This document shows positions 1 to 6,910 of a stretch of DNA of 9,849 bases, piece by piece. Numbering within the stretch: position 1 is the first letter of the stretch; every line of letters begins with the position of its first letter. Under the pieces are notes generated by a model that worked only from the letters and a program-made list of their open reading frames with translations, searched no databases and was not told the origin of the DNA. Where the stretch lies: assembly GCA_031976175.1 (NCBI GenBank), contig DALYLR010000070.1, forward strand, positions 1-9,849, read 5' to 3'. Made by a program: the position numbers and the translations under genes. The DNA comes from DMER01 sp003451645 (GTDB taxonomy: Bacteria > Pseudomonadota > Alphaproteobacteria > Micropepsales > Micropepsaceae).

Positions 1-651
1 GGCGAGACGGCCCCTTAGGCGGAGCTGGCCCGGGAGGCCTGCGCGGAGGCGAGCCTCGAGATGGCCCTGGGCAATGCGGGTGCGGGCTATGGCGCCAGGG
101 CAGGCGCCTATAAGGGCGGGCTGGGCAGTGCCTCGATCGTCACGCCGCAAGGCGTTCAGGTTGGCGCGCTGGCCGCTGTCAACTCCTTTGGCTCGCCGGT
201 GATCCCCGGCACGAGGACGCTGTGGGCCTGGGCTTGGGAGCGCGACCGCGAGATGGGCGGGCAGACACCGCCCGCCTTGCCGCGCCAGGACGGGCCCTTG
301 CCGCCCGACATGAAAGGTCCGGCCCAAGCCCGCACCAACACAACCATTGCCATTGTGGCGACCAATGTGGCCTTGACGCCCGGCCAAGCCCAGCGCCTGG
401 CAGTGATGGCGCAGGACGGCATGGCGCGCGCCATCGTGCCGGTCCACACGCCCTTTGATGGCGACGTCGTCTTTGCCCTTTCGACGGGGCGCCAGCCGCT
501 GGCGGAGCCTTGGGCGCTGTCCCTGACCGCGCTGGGCGCGATGGCGGCCGACTGCCTCGCCAGGGCCATTGGCCGGGCGGTCTATGAGGCGGAGCCCCTG
601 GGCCCTTGGCCATCCTACCGCGCGCTAATGATGACTGGCGCCATCACGTAA
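1..651 (+). pseudogene. P1-family (S58, DmpA/NylC-like) aminopeptidase, 3' part, with in-frame stop
   Basis: Family S58 enzymes are N-terminal-nucleophile hydrolases that cut themselves into two chains and act as aminopeptidases or amidases. Recognised from GNAGAGYGARAG (from about base 70), KGGLGSAS, VGALAAVNSFGSP and the junction NTTIAIVATN, where the nucleophile Thr should be codon 340-342 after Asn 337-339. AQDGMARAIVPVHTPFDGD downstream also fits the family. The reading frame is open from base 19 to the TAA at 649-651. Upstream it continues in frame as GETAP, then TAG at 16-18, then AELAREACAEAS. Relatives read roughly PPYxxLG at this point, so the stop replaces an expected Tyr codon. 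The N-terminal third lies outside the window. An ATG at 61-63 has no convincing ribosome site and would omit the N-terminal part of the fold. It is either a point-mutated pseudogene or a sequence error; the family assignment is more certain than the loss of function. Confidence 0.78.
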
Positions 652-748
652 CAGAACGTCACAAAAGGCCGCTCGGAGCCTCGGTTTTCTGCGGGTGGCC
701 GCCGGCAAAACGTAACAAAACGAAACACAGCGAAACAAAACGAAACAG
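649..748 (+). repeat. A-rich imperfect 10-base repeat units
   Basis: Units read TAACAGAACG (649-658), TCACAAAAGG (659-668), then after a 44-base gap TAACAAAACG (713-722), AAACACAGCG (723-732) and AAACAAAACG (733-742), followed by a partial AAACAG. The consensus is about WAACAAAACG. The first unit begins inside the stop codon of the peptidase gene. The 10-base period matches one helical turn, so the A-tracts sit on one face of the DNA. AAACACAGCG occurs again at 791-800. Function unknown; a bent region or a multi-site protein-binding element is possible. Confidence 0.6.
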
Positions 749-798
749 GAATTTCGGGGGTTTTTGGCCGAATTCCTTAGGTTTGACCCCAAACACAG

Positions 799-823
799 CG
801 CAAATTTTGCGTTTTGTTTTGCG
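799..823. repeat. Inverted repeat CGCAAA-T-TTTGCG with T-rich flank
   Basis: Bases 799-811 form a perfect inverted repeat (CGCAAA, one central T, TTTGCG), followed by GTTTTGTTTTGCG. It lies between the plus-strand peptidase, which ends at 651, and the minus-strand pentapeptide gene, which ends at 1005. A one-base centre is too tight for an RNA hairpin without opening inner pairs, so a protein-binding site is as likely as a terminator part. Confidence 0.35.
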
Positions 824-922
824 GGGCGCCGGTCTTTTGCGTCCGTGCCGCGACGTCCAGAGCGGCTATGACCCTGTTAGGTGGGGGCAGGGGGGGCATT
901 GTGCAAGGGGCCTGAATGCCGT

Positions 923-959
923 TTCGCGCCAAAGCGCCAAGGACGCAGGAAGGCGCGAA
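923..959. repeat. Inverted repeat TTCGCGCC/GGCGCGAA, REP-like
   Basis: Arms at 923-930 and 952-959 are perfectly complementary over 8 bases, with a 21-base spacer that itself holds GCGCCAAGGACGC. The element lies about 45 bases beyond the stop codon of the minus-strand pentapeptide gene, so it could act as a 3' hairpin for that transcript, but no T-run follows it. It also resembles GCG-rich interspersed repeats of environmental bacteria, judged by appearance only. The rest of 652-1004 shows no credible gene: its open frames lack ribosome sites and family likeness. Confidence 0.35.
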
Positions 960-1004
960 GAGGATGGCATACAGGAGAACGGGCGTTTGGCGGGGCAGTG
1001 GTCT

Positions 1005-3665
1005 TTACGGGCCGGTTTTCGGCTGAGTGGCATCCTGCTCGCGCTTGGCGTTTTCTTCTGCGCGGCGGGCATCATACGAGTCGGCGGCTGCGAGCGCTCG
1101 TTCCAACTCTTGCATCTGCATATCAGTTAATGCTCGCGCGGCTTCGCAAGGGGCGGTGTCGCTGCGGGGTTTTCCAAGAGAAGCTTTAATGTCATCTAGC
1201 CATTTCTTGCGAACTTCTGGCGGTACAAGGAACAATGTCGAAAATTTACGGGGCCACCAAATAAGTCCCCCACGATACTCGATGGGTGAAGGGACGGCAA
1301 TATCATATGCAAAAAGTTGTTTGAACGCGCTCTGTTTATCGTTTGCGCTACAAAGCTGCTCAAACCAGTCGTTCAAGCTCTTAGTTTGATCAATCGAGTC
1401 AGGATAAAGTCTATACAGCCCTTCGGCAAAGATAGTTGCATAGGGCAAGTGGGCTTCCGTCAGGTTTCGTGTCATTTTGTAAAGAGCTTGAGGATGTAAT
1501 GCTTTATTCCACTCCAATTCAAATTGTGGCGATTGCGTCCAAATGTTGATGCTGGCCAGTTGGCCAAGGACGATAGGGGAATAGTAAAAAAGCGAATCCA
1601 AAACCTGTCTTGAATGTCGAGGGCACGAAAATGCGTATGCTGAGATCGCGCCGAGAATGTTTGAAGTGTTACGAAGTTCCGTCAAAAACGCCAAAGGTCT
1701 GTAAGAACAATATGACATATCGAGGATAAAAATATCACTAAGGCGATATGTTTTCTCAGGCGCACTCTGAAATTGTGCCAGTCTTGTACGACCGCTGATC
1801 GTTCTAAAATCAACCAGCTCTTTGTCGAGTACTGCACCGACAAGGTTGACCCGCTTGAGTAAAGAAAATCGGAAATCAAGGCCCCGAAGATTGGAGTCTT
1901 GTAGATCAGTGTTTGAGACAAAAACTCCCTGACCTTTTGCGTCTTTCAAATCGCCGCGCCTTAGCGTTACCTCAATCAGTTCAGCGTTATCGAGGGTTGC
2001 TCTTTGAAATACTGCATCGTCTAGCGTAGAATACCACAGTTTCGCTGAGTTCAGCGTCGCAGCAGAGAAGTTAGTAACACGAAGGTCAGAGTTGAAAAAA
2101 AGCGCCTGTTCAAGGTCGGCAAGCTGAAACAACGCGCCAGATAGCTTAGTATAAAAAAAAGACGCCCTATATAGATGCGCATCATCGAATACTGCGTTAG
2201 GAAGCTGAGCACGTCTGAAAAACGCATGCTCCAAGTGAGCGCTCAATAAACTGGCATTGGGCATCAATGCTTTTTCGAAGCTCGCACCGCTAAGCCAGGC
2301 GCCCGTCATTCTAGTGGCCTGCATTTCGGCCTGCTCAAAATCCACCAATGTAAGATCAGATTCTGAGAAGTCGGCAGCACGTAATCGGCGGCCTGCGAAG
2401 TTGCGAGTGTAACGTTCCACGGCGCTATCTCGATGCTTGCGGTTGCGGTCACCGCGTTCCAGTGCAGCATCATATTCCGCCTCCTCTCGCTGCGCCTCCG
2501 TATCGCGCGCCGCCTCCAGCTCCTTCTTTGTGTTTGGGTCCACCAATACCTGCTTGCGCAAGATCACGCGATTGGGAAAGATGCCGAAAAGAACTGTATA
2601 GGGGCCGTAGCTCCGTTCTGTTTCCTCCCACGACCTTGCGCCATCGGTCAACCGGTTGAGGCTACGAAGCATAATATCGGATGGGATTAGCGGCAAAAGC
2701 CATTTGTCTGGCGCGGAACATGTCGACAGATCGAACCCTGCTAGGACCCGATTGCCCTGCCAATCGCGCACATAGTCGCCCTGCTTGACCCCGAGATCTT
2801 CGTTATCTTCTTCAAAACGTTGGAACACGACCCCATCGCATGGAAAGCTCGCTGCCAGCGGGAAGAATAAGCCCCCCAGCGTCACCGCAAGCACAAGGAC
2901 AAAGGAAATCGCCGGGCGGGTGGAAGGGCGGAGCTTCTCCCCCCAATGGCTGCGATAGGACCACCACAATGTCCACACCAGGACCAGGTCGATCCAGATC
3001 GCAAAGCGGTGCCACCAAGTGATGCCATCGCTCTGATAGGGCAGATACATCAATTGGAAGAGGAACAGCACCATGACGGGCAATAGCGCCACTGTAGTGA
3101 GTGCCAACAAGGTGTAGAGCGCGGCAAGCGCCCCCTCCCGCTCCCGCCTGGGGCCTGAGATCAGCAACGCGAAGAAGGCGTTGCCGAGGCGGGCGCGCAA
3201 ACGCTCCGCTTCCTCGTCCGTCTCCTTGCGCCTGGTCAACGCGTCCTCGAAAATCTTGCCCGAGCGCGACAGCGCGATCAGCATCGCCAAGACATAAAAA
3301 TGCAAGATCAGGAATAGGAAGGGGCCGAAGGCGGCATAGCCCTCCAGCGGAATGGTCAGATCGACCAGGGGCAGCTTCACCCCTTCCTGCAAGAGCAGCA
3401 TCTTGTGGGTAATGTTGGCAGTGGTGATGGCAAAGGCCAGCATCACCGTCAGGAAACCAATCCAGAGATATTGCACACGCTGCGCCGTGTTGGCGAAGGA
3501 CTCGAGTGCAGTTTCAAAGTCCCGTTCTTCGGATGTCGCGGCCATCACATAAGCGCGGTTGGCGCCGCTGTCGGCGTCCGAAGACAGTTGCGCCGTCAGC
3601 CACGGGAAGGACAAGAACCCTCCGCGACGTGCATCGTTGCGCCCCTTGCCTATTGGCTCGGCCAT
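1005..3665 (-). CDS. Membrane-anchored pentapeptide-repeat protein
   Basis: The 886-residue protein shows five hydrophobic stretches in its first third (about 65-86, 108-132, 179-208, 219-237 and 251-273), so the N-terminal part is a multi-pass inner-membrane domain. Residues 280-420 are soluble, with a charged probably helical stretch at 378-415. From about 421 to 612 it runs in unbroken 10-residue blocks of the A(D/N/S)(L/F)xx type, for example ADFSESDLTL and AVFQRATLDN. That is about 38 pentapeptides, enough for nine to ten coils of a right-handed four-sided beta-helix. Residues 613-840 are unrecognised, and the tail 840-886 is charged. I chose the ATG at 3663-3665; a GGGGA lies upstream but the ribosome site is weak, and Met41 is a fallback. 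Base composition changes inside the gene: a 60-base sample at 3181 is 68% GC, one at 1681 is 33%. No enzyme motif is visible. The biochemical role is unknown. Confidence 0.85.
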   Translation of the reverse strand: MAEPIGKGRNDARRGGFLSFPWLTAQLSSDADSGANRAYVMAATSEERDFETALESFANTAQRVQYLWIGFLTVMLAFAITTANITHKMLLLQEGVKLPLVDLTIPLEGYAAFGPFLFLILHFYVLAMLIALSRSGKIFEDALTRRKETDEEAERLRARLGNAFFALLISGPRREREGALAALYTLLALTTVALLPVMVLFLFQLMYLPYQSDGITWWHRFAIWIDLVLVWTLWWSYRSHWGEKLRPSTRPAISFVLVLAVTLGGLFFPLAASFPCDGVVFQRFEEDNEDLGVKQGDYVRDWQGNRVLAGFDLSTCSAPDKWLLPLIPSDIMLRSLNRLTDGARSWEETERSYGPYTVLFGIFPNRVILRKQVLVDPNTKKELEAARDTEAQREEAEYDAALERGDRNRKHRDSAVERYTRNFAGRRLRAADFSESDLTLVDFEQAEMQATRMTGAWLSGASFEKALMPNASLLSAHLEHAFFRRAQLPNAVFDDAHLYRASFFYTKLSGALFQLADLEQALFFNSDLRVTNFSAATLNSAKLWYSTLDDAVFQRATLDNAELIEVTLRRGDLKDAKGQGVFVSNTDLQDSNLRGLDFRFSLLKRVNLVGAVLDKELVDFRTISGRTRLAQFQSAPEKTYRLSDIFILDMSYCSYRPLAFLTELRNTSNILGAISAYAFSCPRHSRQVLDSLFYYSPIVLGQLASINIWTQSPQFELEWNKALHPQALYKMTRNLTEAHLPYATIFAEGLYRLYPDSIDQTKSLNDWFEQLCSANDKQSAFKQLFAYDIAVPSPIEYRGGLIWWPRKFSTLFLVPPEVRKKWLDDIKASLGKPRSDTAPCEAARALTDMQMQELERALAAADSYDARRAEENAKREQDATQPKTGP

Positions 3666-3902
3666 GAACCGCAGTCCCCATCCCCGTTAACAGCAAGAGA
3701 GTATGGGAATGCCCAATGTGCCGTCAAGCGAGGCCGCCCCGTTGTGCGGGAGCAGTAGCGCCCCCCCATCCCCGCGTGCCGCGGTGACTTCCCCCACATG
3801 CTGCGCATGGGGGGAAGATGGCATTTCAGATCACTGCCTCAAATCTCGAAAGTCCCACATGTCGCGCATGGGGGAAGATGGAGAAGGGCGAATGCAATGC
3901 CC
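3666..3902. other. Intergenic region between porin and pentapeptide genes
   Basis: This stretch separates the 3' end of the porin gene from the 5' end of the pentapeptide gene, both on the minus strand. It holds the paired palindromes described separately and a C-run near 3759-3766. I see no clear -10/-35 pair for the downstream gene. Plus-strand open frames here have no family likeness and run antisense into the porin gene. Confidence 0.5.
3788..3881. repeat. Two copies of a CCCACATG-n5-CATGGGGGAAGATGG palindromic element
   Basis: Copy 1 (3788-3821) has arms CTTCCCCC (3788-3795) and GGGGGAAG (3810-3817), with inner CATG/CATG pairs around a CTGCG loop and one bulged A. Copy 2 (about 3853-3881) keeps CCCACATG, the loop TCGCG and CATGGGGGAAGATGG, but lacks the CTT of the left arm. 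The copies start roughly 65 bases apart. They sit just beyond the porin stop codon, so they may end or stabilise that mRNA, although no T-run follows on the minus strand. Their form is that of an interspersed repeat family. Confidence 0.6.
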
Positions 3903-4658
3903 TTATGGCAGCGCCAGGGTAACCGTACCGACGACCGCGCCTTTGCAGAGGTTGGTGCCGCCAAAGCAGTCTGTCTCGCCCAGATCGGTGTCGACATAGC
4001 GCACGTCAATCGCCAGCTTCCAAACCTTGGCGGTGATGCCGAAGTCATAGAACACATAATCCGGCGTGCCGAAGGTCGCGTTGTCGTCGATCCATTGATA
4101 GCCAACCTTGGCCGAGGCAGTGAGGCCGCCGTCAAAGATCAGCCAGCTGTCGGTCAGCGGCGCGCTGAGCGAGCCGGTGAGCGCCACGCTGTCGCCCGAT
4201 TCAAAGAAGTAGTCCGGGCTGTAGGCAACCTCGACACCGCCTGTGATCCCGCCAAAGTCATGCGAAAGGCTGGCGATCAGTTCGAGATAATCATACTCGT
4301 TGGAGCCGGGCAGATAATCCGCAGTCGGATAAAGATAATAGACGACCTTCACCGTGCCGCTGGTCTTCTCGGAGAGCGCGTGCGTGTAGCCGCCGTATAG
4401 ATCAACTTCCACATAGGTGTCCGCCGCGTCATTGAAGTCGATCGAGGAAGCCCAGAGGCCTACGAAGAGGCCGCTATCTGAGACATAGTCCACGCCGCCG
4501 AAGATGGCCGGGTTGGTTTGCGATTGTGACTGCCCGCGGAAGCGATAATCCGTGGTCGCCCCAATATTGGCGGTAAAGCTTCCCGCCTGCGCGCTCATCG
4601 CGCCTTGCCCCAGTAAAGTCACCAACGCGATTGCGGTTGTTAGTTTTAGCCGTGTCAT
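3903..4658 (-). CDS. TorF-family putative porin (gcw_chp type)
   Basis: The 251-residue outer-membrane protein has a clear signal peptide (MTRLKLTTAIALVTLLGQG, cleavage probably after AQA at 25). The mature start is typical of the family: GSFTANIGATTDYRFRGQSQ. The rest alternates short aromatic-rich strands such as GLFVGLWASSIDF and YVEVDLYGGY, as expected of a small beta-barrel. A Cys pair near the C-terminus (about 231 and 238) may form a disulfide. The protein ends in Pro, not the aromatic residue common at barrel ends. The ATG at 4656-4658 is chosen because GGAGG lies 7 bases before it and the signal peptide starts there; a longer in-frame start at 4772 would overlap amtB and add a basic non-signal leader. 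It follows amtB by 94 bases, an association seen elsewhere, which suggests a role in uptake under nitrogen limitation; that role is inferred. Confidence 0.85.
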   Translation of the reverse strand: MTRLKLTTAIALVTLLGQGAMSAQAGSFTANIGATTDYRFRGQSQSQTNPAIFGGVDYVSDSGLFVGLWASSIDFNDAADTYVEVDLYGGYTHALSEKTSGTVKVVYYLYPTADYLPGSNEYDYLELIASLSHDFGGITGGVEVAYSPDYFFESGDSVALTGSLSAPLTDSWLIFDGGLTASAKVGYQWIDDNATFGTPDYVFYDFGITAKVWKLAIDVRYVDTDLGETDCFGGTNLCKGAVVGTVTLALP

Positions 4659-4665
4659 CGGAAGT

Positions 4666-4670
4666 CCTCC
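4666..4670 (-). promoter_or_regulatory. Ribosome binding site that fixes the porin start
   Basis: On the minus strand GGAGG stands 7 bases upstream of the ATG at 4658. It is the best Shine-Dalgarno sequence in this cluster and rules out the longer upstream start. Confidence 0.8.
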
Positions 4671-4705
4671 AGATTCAAAACAACTCGTCCCTCTTCTCCC
4701 CTGAA

Positions 4706-4732
4706 GCGGCGCGGGTTTCTTGCGCGCGCCGC
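4706..4732 (-). terminator. GC-rich hairpin between amtB and the porin gene
   Basis: Arms GCGGCGCG (4706-4713) and CGCGCCGC (4725-4732) pair perfectly over 8 bases around an 11-base loop, 20 bases past the amtB stop codon. No T-run follows on the minus strand, so full intrinsic termination is doubtful. Partial attenuation or protection of the amtB mRNA 3' end would give unequal amounts of transporter and porin. Confidence 0.45.
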
Positions 4733-4752
4733 CCCCATTCCCCTTTGAGCGT

Positions 4753-6156
4753 TTACGCCACGCGCTCGCCATGCTGTGTCATGTCGAGGCCCTCAAGTTC
4801 CTCTTCGGCCGAGACGCGCAGGCCAATCGTGATCTTGACCACCATCAAAATCGCGAAGGTAACGATGGCGCAGTAGATGCCCGCGTAGAGAAGGCCCTGG
4901 ACCTGGAGATAGACTTGGTCGGCCTTGCCATCGATGAGGCCTTTGCCCAGCGGATTGACCGCCGACAAGGCGAAGACGCCAGTCAGCACGGCGCCAACCG
5001 CGCCGCCAATGCCGTGGATGCCAAAGGCGTCCAAGCTGTCGTCATAGCCCAGCATGCGCTTGAGCCACACGGCGCTGAGATAACAAACCACGCCCGCGAT
5101 CAAGCCGATGATCAAGGCGCCGTCCGCCGCCACGAAGCCTGCTGCTGGCGTGATCGCCACGAGGCCCGCGACCGCGCCGGAGAGCATGCCGAGGATGCTC
5201 GGCTTCTTGGCAATCAGCCACTCGATCATCATCCAGGAGACGGTCGCAGCCGCAGCGGCGATCTGCGTGTTGGCCATGGCCGTGCCCGCAAGCTCATTGG
5301 CTGCAACGGCAGAACCCGCGTTGAAGCCGAACCAGCCGACCCACAACAGCGAGGCGCCAATCAACGCATAAAGCAGATTATGCCCGGACATATCCTCCTC
5401 GCCATGGCCGAGGCGGGGCCCCAGCACGAGCGAGCAGACGAGCCCTGCGACGCCTGCATTGAAGTGCACGACGGTACCGCCCGCGAAATCGAGCACGCCC
5501 ATCGAGCCCAAGAAGCCGCCTGCCCAGACCCAATGCGCGACCGGCGCATAGACGATCAGCAGCCACAGCGTCATGAACATGACGAGGGCTGAGAACTTCA
5601 TGCGGTCGGCAAAGGCCCCGCAAATGAGCGCTGGCGTGATAATGGCAAAGGTCATCTGAAAGGTCATGAAGACGCTCTCAGGGATCGTGCCAGCCAGACC
5701 ATGCGCCACCCCTGAGCCCATGCCGTGGAGGAAAAGACGGTCCAAGCCGCCGACATAGGCGTTGTTGTCGCCGCCATTGGTAAAGGCGATCGAGTATCCG
5801 ATGACCGCCCACAGCACAGTGACGATGGCCGTGATGGCAAAGCTTTGCGCTGCGGTCGCCAAGATATTCTTTTTACGGACCATCCCGGCATAGAACAGGG
5901 CCAGGCCCGGGATGGTCATGAGAAGCACCAGCGCGGTCGACATCAGCATCCAGGCGGTGTCGCCGGAATCGAGTTTGAGTGCAGTCGCGTGTGCGGGCAG
6001 CGCGGGTGCAGCGGCGGCGGCTGCCTCAGCGGCTGGCGCTGCGGCGGCCTCAGGAGCCGGTGCAGCCTCAGGGCTTGCGTCTTGTGCGGTGGCTGAGAGC
6101 GCCATCAGCGCGCTGCCCGCCGCGAGTGTAAGAGTGGTCCATAGTCTGTGTTTCAT
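4753..6156 (-). CDS. amtB: Ammonium transporter AmtB
   Basis: The 467-residue Amt/MEP/Rh-family channel carries ammonium across the inner membrane. A signal peptide (MKHRLWTTLTLAAGSALMAL) is followed by an Ala/Pro-rich linker at about 26-56, then the usual eleven-helix core. The family signature DFAGGTVVHFNAGVAGL lies at 223-239: Asp223 and His231 match E. coli Asp160 and His168. The second pore histidine is His381 in FGIHGIGG (E. coli His318). The periplasmic gate region SVFMTFQMTFAIITPALICG (161-180) and HWVWAGG (208-214) are also intact, so it should be functional. The start is taken at 6154-6156 because AAGGAG lies 8 bases before it and the signal peptide begins there; a longer in-frame start at 6297 overlaps the upstream gene. 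It lies 31 bases after an unrecognised membrane-protein gene and upstream of a porin gene. No glnK is adjacent, which is unusual. Confidence 0.95.
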   Translation of the reverse strand: MKHRLWTTLTLAAGSALMALSATAQDASPEAAPAPEAAAAPAAEAAAAAAPALPAHATALKLDSGDTAWMLMSTALVLLMTIPGLALFYAGMVRKKNILATAAQSFAITAIVTVLWAVIGYSIAFTNGGDNNAYVGGLDRLFLHGMGSGVAHGLAGTIPESVFMTFQMTFAIITPALICGAFADRMKFSALVMFMTLWLLIVYAPVAHWVWAGGFLGSMGVLDFAGGTVVHFNAGVAGLVCSLVLGPRLGHGEEDMSGHNLLYALIGASLLWVGWFGFNAGSAVAANELAGTAMANTQIAAAAATVSWMMIEWLIAKKPSILGMLSGAVAGLVAITPAAGFVAADGALIIGLIAGVVCYLSAVWLKRMLGYDDSLDAFGIHGIGGAVGAVLTGVFALSAVNPLGKGLIDGKADQVYLQVQGLLYAGIYCAIVTFAILMVVKITIGLRVSAEEELEGLDMTQHGERVA

Positions 6157-6187
6157 GTGTTTTACTCCTTGCTGCCCCTTGTGATGC

Positions 6188-6910
6188 TCATGCCGCCTGT
6201 TGCGATCCCGCCAAATGAAACCCGGAACTGCGATGAGCAGCGTGGGCCGTTGGCGGGGCCTTGAGACTTGCTGTCGCGCTGTGCGATTTGGCCGCAATGC
6301 GCTGAGTACGGATGATGCTTTGGGGGAGTGGTCTTGCGGACACGGTCTTGCGGGGTGAGACGCCCGCCCCAGGTTCGCTCGACGTTTTGGCGTTTCTCGT
6401 CAGGGTACGGATGAGGGCGCGGTTTGCTGTCAGATGCGTTGCCGTGGCCTCGTCACTGCGCCACGCGGCTGTCGAGAGCAAGAGGGATGACGGGCTGGAG
6501 GCCGGAGGCGGGGCCTTGGCCCGCGTAGCCCTTCCGGTTTGGATGCCCGCATAGAATATCAGGCCTGCGCTCGCAGCCCCGATCGTGGTGTAAAGAATTG
6601 CGTTGGCGCCGGGATCGGATTGGGCGATCCCCAGATCCTTGAGGGCAGCCTTGGCCGGGCGGGCCAGGAAATCGCCATGCAAGACAACGGCGCCCAACAG
6701 CACCCAAGACAGCACGACGCCGAAGCGGGCAAACCAAGTGCGCCAGCCGCGCGATTCGCGCAAGAATTCCAGGGCCAGCAAGGCGACGAAAATCGCAAAA
6801 GCTGCTGTGCCCGCCTGGGCCGAAAGGAGTAGCTCGCCCAAAGCGGATAAGGTGCGCCACAACGGCTCGATGGCTGATGGCAAAAATGATGGCGCTGCGT
6901 CTGTGCCCAT
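6188..6910 (-). CDS. Unrecognised small membrane protein upstream of amtB
   Basis: The 240-residue product has three likely membrane segments (about 34-51, 62-80 and 102-122). They are followed by a long hydrophilic C-terminal tail (about 125-240) rich in Ser, Ala, Thr and Arg with little predicted order. I recognise no family; between segments two and three is a conserved-looking soluble stretch, LARPAKAALKDLGIAQSDPG. The ATG at 6908-6910 has AGGGGGA four bases upstream. The stop lies 31 bases before amtB on the same strand, so the two are probably transcribed together. This is where glnK often stands in such operons, but the protein shows no P-II features (no T-loop YRG, no ferredoxin-like fold length). 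Low-complexity tails arise easily in GC-rich frames, so the reality of the last 100 residues is less certain than the membrane part. Confidence 0.6.
   Translation of the reverse strand: MGTDAAPSFLPSAIEPLWRTLSALGELLLSAQAGTAAFAIFVALLALEFLRESRGWRTWFARFGVVLSWVLLGAVVLHGDFLARPAKAALKDLGIAQSDPGANAILYTTIGAASAGLIFYAGIQTGRATRAKAPPPASSPSSLLLSTAAWRSDEATATHLTANRALIRTLTRNAKTSSEPGAGVSPRKTVSARPLPQSIIRTQRIAAKSHSATASLKAPPTAHAAHRSSGFHLAGSQQAA

Noticed and set aside
649..748. CRISPR array
   Set aside because: Units are only 10 bases with no spacers and are imperfect, so it is a short tandem repeat.
606..1130. Plus-strand open frame across the gap after the peptidase gene
   Set aside because: It overlaps the ends of two recognised genes, includes the A-rich repeat array as codons, and has no ribosome site or recognisable motif.
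3798..4400. Plus-strand open frame covering the palindromes and part of the porin gene
   Set aside because: It is antisense to a well-supported porin gene with signal peptide and strong ribosome site, and has no protein-family likeness.
4720..5592. Long plus-strand open frame of about 290 codons antisense to amtB
   Set aside because: It is rich in His, Asp, Arg and Ala with no family likeness or ribosome site, and mirrors the amtB codon bias. The opposite strand is an unmistakable transporter.
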